A DNA stretch of 6,632 nucleotides from UBA668 sp966112835 (GTDB taxonomy: Bacteria > Actinomycetota > Acidimicrobiia > Acidimicrobiales > Ilumatobacteraceae). The notes under the pieces were generated by a model. It was not told the origin of the DNA, made no database searches, and saw only the letters and a list, made by a program, of their open reading frames with translations. The DNA lies in assembly GCA_966112835.1 (NCBI GenBank), contig CBHWEI010000232.1:1-6632 (forward strand). The letters are read 5' to 3'. A program made the translations under genes and the position numbers. This document shows positions 5,782 to 6,632 of this stretch, piece after piece. Each line of letters starts with the position of its first letter. The stretch's first letter is position 1.

Positions 5782-6632
5782 GTGACCACACCGCTGCGCA
5801 TCGGCTTCCTGGGAGCCGGCCTCATCGCCACCTACCACTCGAAGAGCCTGAAGCACAGCGGCGCCGACGTCGTGCGTGCCGGGGTGTACGACCCCGACGG
5901 CGAGCGCGCCGCCGCGTTCGCCGCGGCGAGCGGCCACACCGTGTGCGCCACCGTCGACGAGGTGATCGACGGCTGTGACGCGGTGTACATCTGCACGTGG
6001 ACCAACTCGCACCCCACCTTGCTGGAGGCCGCGACCGCGCGGGGCAAGCACGTGTTCTGCGAGAAGCCGCTGGCGTTCACCACGACCGAGGCGCAGCGCA
6101 TGGCCGAGCAGGCCGACGCGGCCGGCGTGGTGCACCAGGTGGGCCTGGTGCTGCGCCGCTCTCCCGCCTACGTGTGGGCCAAGCACCTCATCGACGAGGC
6201 CGCCGCCGGGCGGGTGATGACCGTCGTGTTCCGCGACGATCAGTTCATCCCCATCCAGGGCCACTACGCCAGCACCTGGCGCGGCGACAAGTCGCTGGTG
6301 GGCGCCGGAACGCTGCTCGAGCACAGCATCCACGACGTCGACATGCTGCACTACCTGGTGGGCGACATCGAGCGCCTCAGCGCGCAGACTGCGAACTTCC
6401 ACCAGCTCGACGGCATCGAAGACGTGGCCACGGCGTCGCTGCGTTTCACCAACGGCGCCACGGGTGTGCTGAACAGCGTGTGGCACGACAACCTGGCGCG
6501 GCCCAGCCTGCGCCGGGTGGAGGTCTTCTGCGAGCGGCGGCACATCGTCATCGAAGGCGACGACTGGTTCGGGCCGGTCTCGTGGACCGACAGCGACGGC
6601 ACCACCGGGTCGCTGGAGGGCGAGGCGCTGAG
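5782..6632 (+). CDS. Gfo/Idh/MocA-family NAD(P)-dependent oxidoreductase, 3'-truncated
   Basis: The first 283 residues of a cytoplasmic dehydrogenase of the glucose-fructose oxidoreductase / inositol dehydrogenase / MocA family; the frame is still open at the window end. The N-terminal Rossmann fold has the dinucleotide motif GAGLIA (11-16) after a beta strand, YDPDGERAAAFA (36-47) after the second strand, and CTWTNSH (71-77) where the family commonly has a TP or TPNxxH-type segment. CEKPLA (93-98) is the family hallmark, with K95 the conserved lysine. The C-terminal domain begins near 123 and contains GAGTLLEHSIHDVDML (174-189), where H184 or its neighbours match the catalytic histidine region. 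The GTG start at 5782 precedes the Rossmann strand at the normal distance. No ribosome site is seen in the 14-base gap after thiQ and no terminator either, so it may be the distal gene of the thiamine operon. The substrate cannot be predicted. Confidence 0.9.
   Translation, partial: MTTPLRIGFLGAGLIATYHSKSLKHSGADVVRAGVYDPDGERAAAFAAASGHTVCATVDEVIDGCDAVYICTWTNSHPTLLEAATARGKHVFCEKPLAFTTTEAQRMAEQADAAGVVHQVGLVLRRSPAYVWAKHLIDEAAAGRVMTVVFRDDQFIPIQGHYASTWRGDKSLVGAGTLLEHSIHDVDMLHYLVGDIERLSAQTANFHQLDGIEDVATASLRFTNGATGVLNSVWHDNLARPSLRRVEVFCERRHIVIEGDDWFGPVSWTDSDGTTGSLEGEAL

Noticed and set aside
3415..6543. A very long open frame on the minus strand (over 1000 codons) across the permease, ATPase and oxidoreductase genes.
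   Set aside because: It is opposite clear conserved genes, its translation is rich in H, R, G and Q low-complexity sequence with no domain, and such frames are a by-product of G/C-biased third codon positions.
1..6632. Mobile elements, CRISPR arrays, tRNA genes or foreign-looking islands.
   Set aside because: No transposase, integrase, terminal inverted repeats, regular direct repeats or cloverleaf sequences were seen, and base composition looks even throughout.

Overview
The window is a GC-rich stretch of bacterial chromosome with six genes, all on the + strand, packed with almost no non-coding DNA. The strong G/C preference at third codon positions, the GTG and TTG starts, the four-base stop/start overlaps and the protein sequences point to an actinobacterium. 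An Acidimicrobiia (Ilumatobacter-like) source is my best guess, but this rests on sequence feel, not a search.

Layout: (1) 1-899, the 3' part of a cation diffusion facilitator (CDF) metal transporter, cut by the window start. (2) 896-1801, an EamA/DMT-type ten-helix transporter that overlaps it by four bases. (3) 1817-1905, a clear thiamine pyrophosphate (TPP) riboswitch filling most of the 106-base gap. (4) 1908-2549, thiamine pyrophosphokinase. (5) 2546-3562, a thiamine-binding lipoprotein (ThiB type). (6) 3559-5151, a fused two-domain ABC permease (ThiP type). (7) 5135-5767, the ABC ATPase (ThiQ type). (8) 5782-6632, the 5' part of a Gfo/Idh/MocA-family NAD(P)-dependent oxidoreductase, cut by the window end.

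The core is a compact thiamine salvage unit. ThiB captures thiamine outside the membrane, ThiP and ThiQ import it with ATP, and the pyrophosphokinase converts it directly to TPP. TPP is the ligand of the riboswitch in front of the first gene, so the pathway product should shut down its own uptake and activation. The Shine-Dalgarno sequence of the first gene lies inside the aptamer and no terminator separates aptamer from start codon, so control is most likely translational. The 4-, 4- and 17-base overlaps that follow suggest the repression is passed on by translational coupling.

The two upstream transporters form a separate overlapping pair with no evident link to thiamine. The downstream oxidoreductase starts 14 bases after ThiQ without a visible ribosome binding site or terminator, so it may be co-transcribed, but its substrate cannot be read from the sequence. 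I see no mobile elements, CRISPR arrays, tRNA or rRNA genes, and no wholly new system. The points of most interest are the riboswitch architecture and several features of the binding protein.
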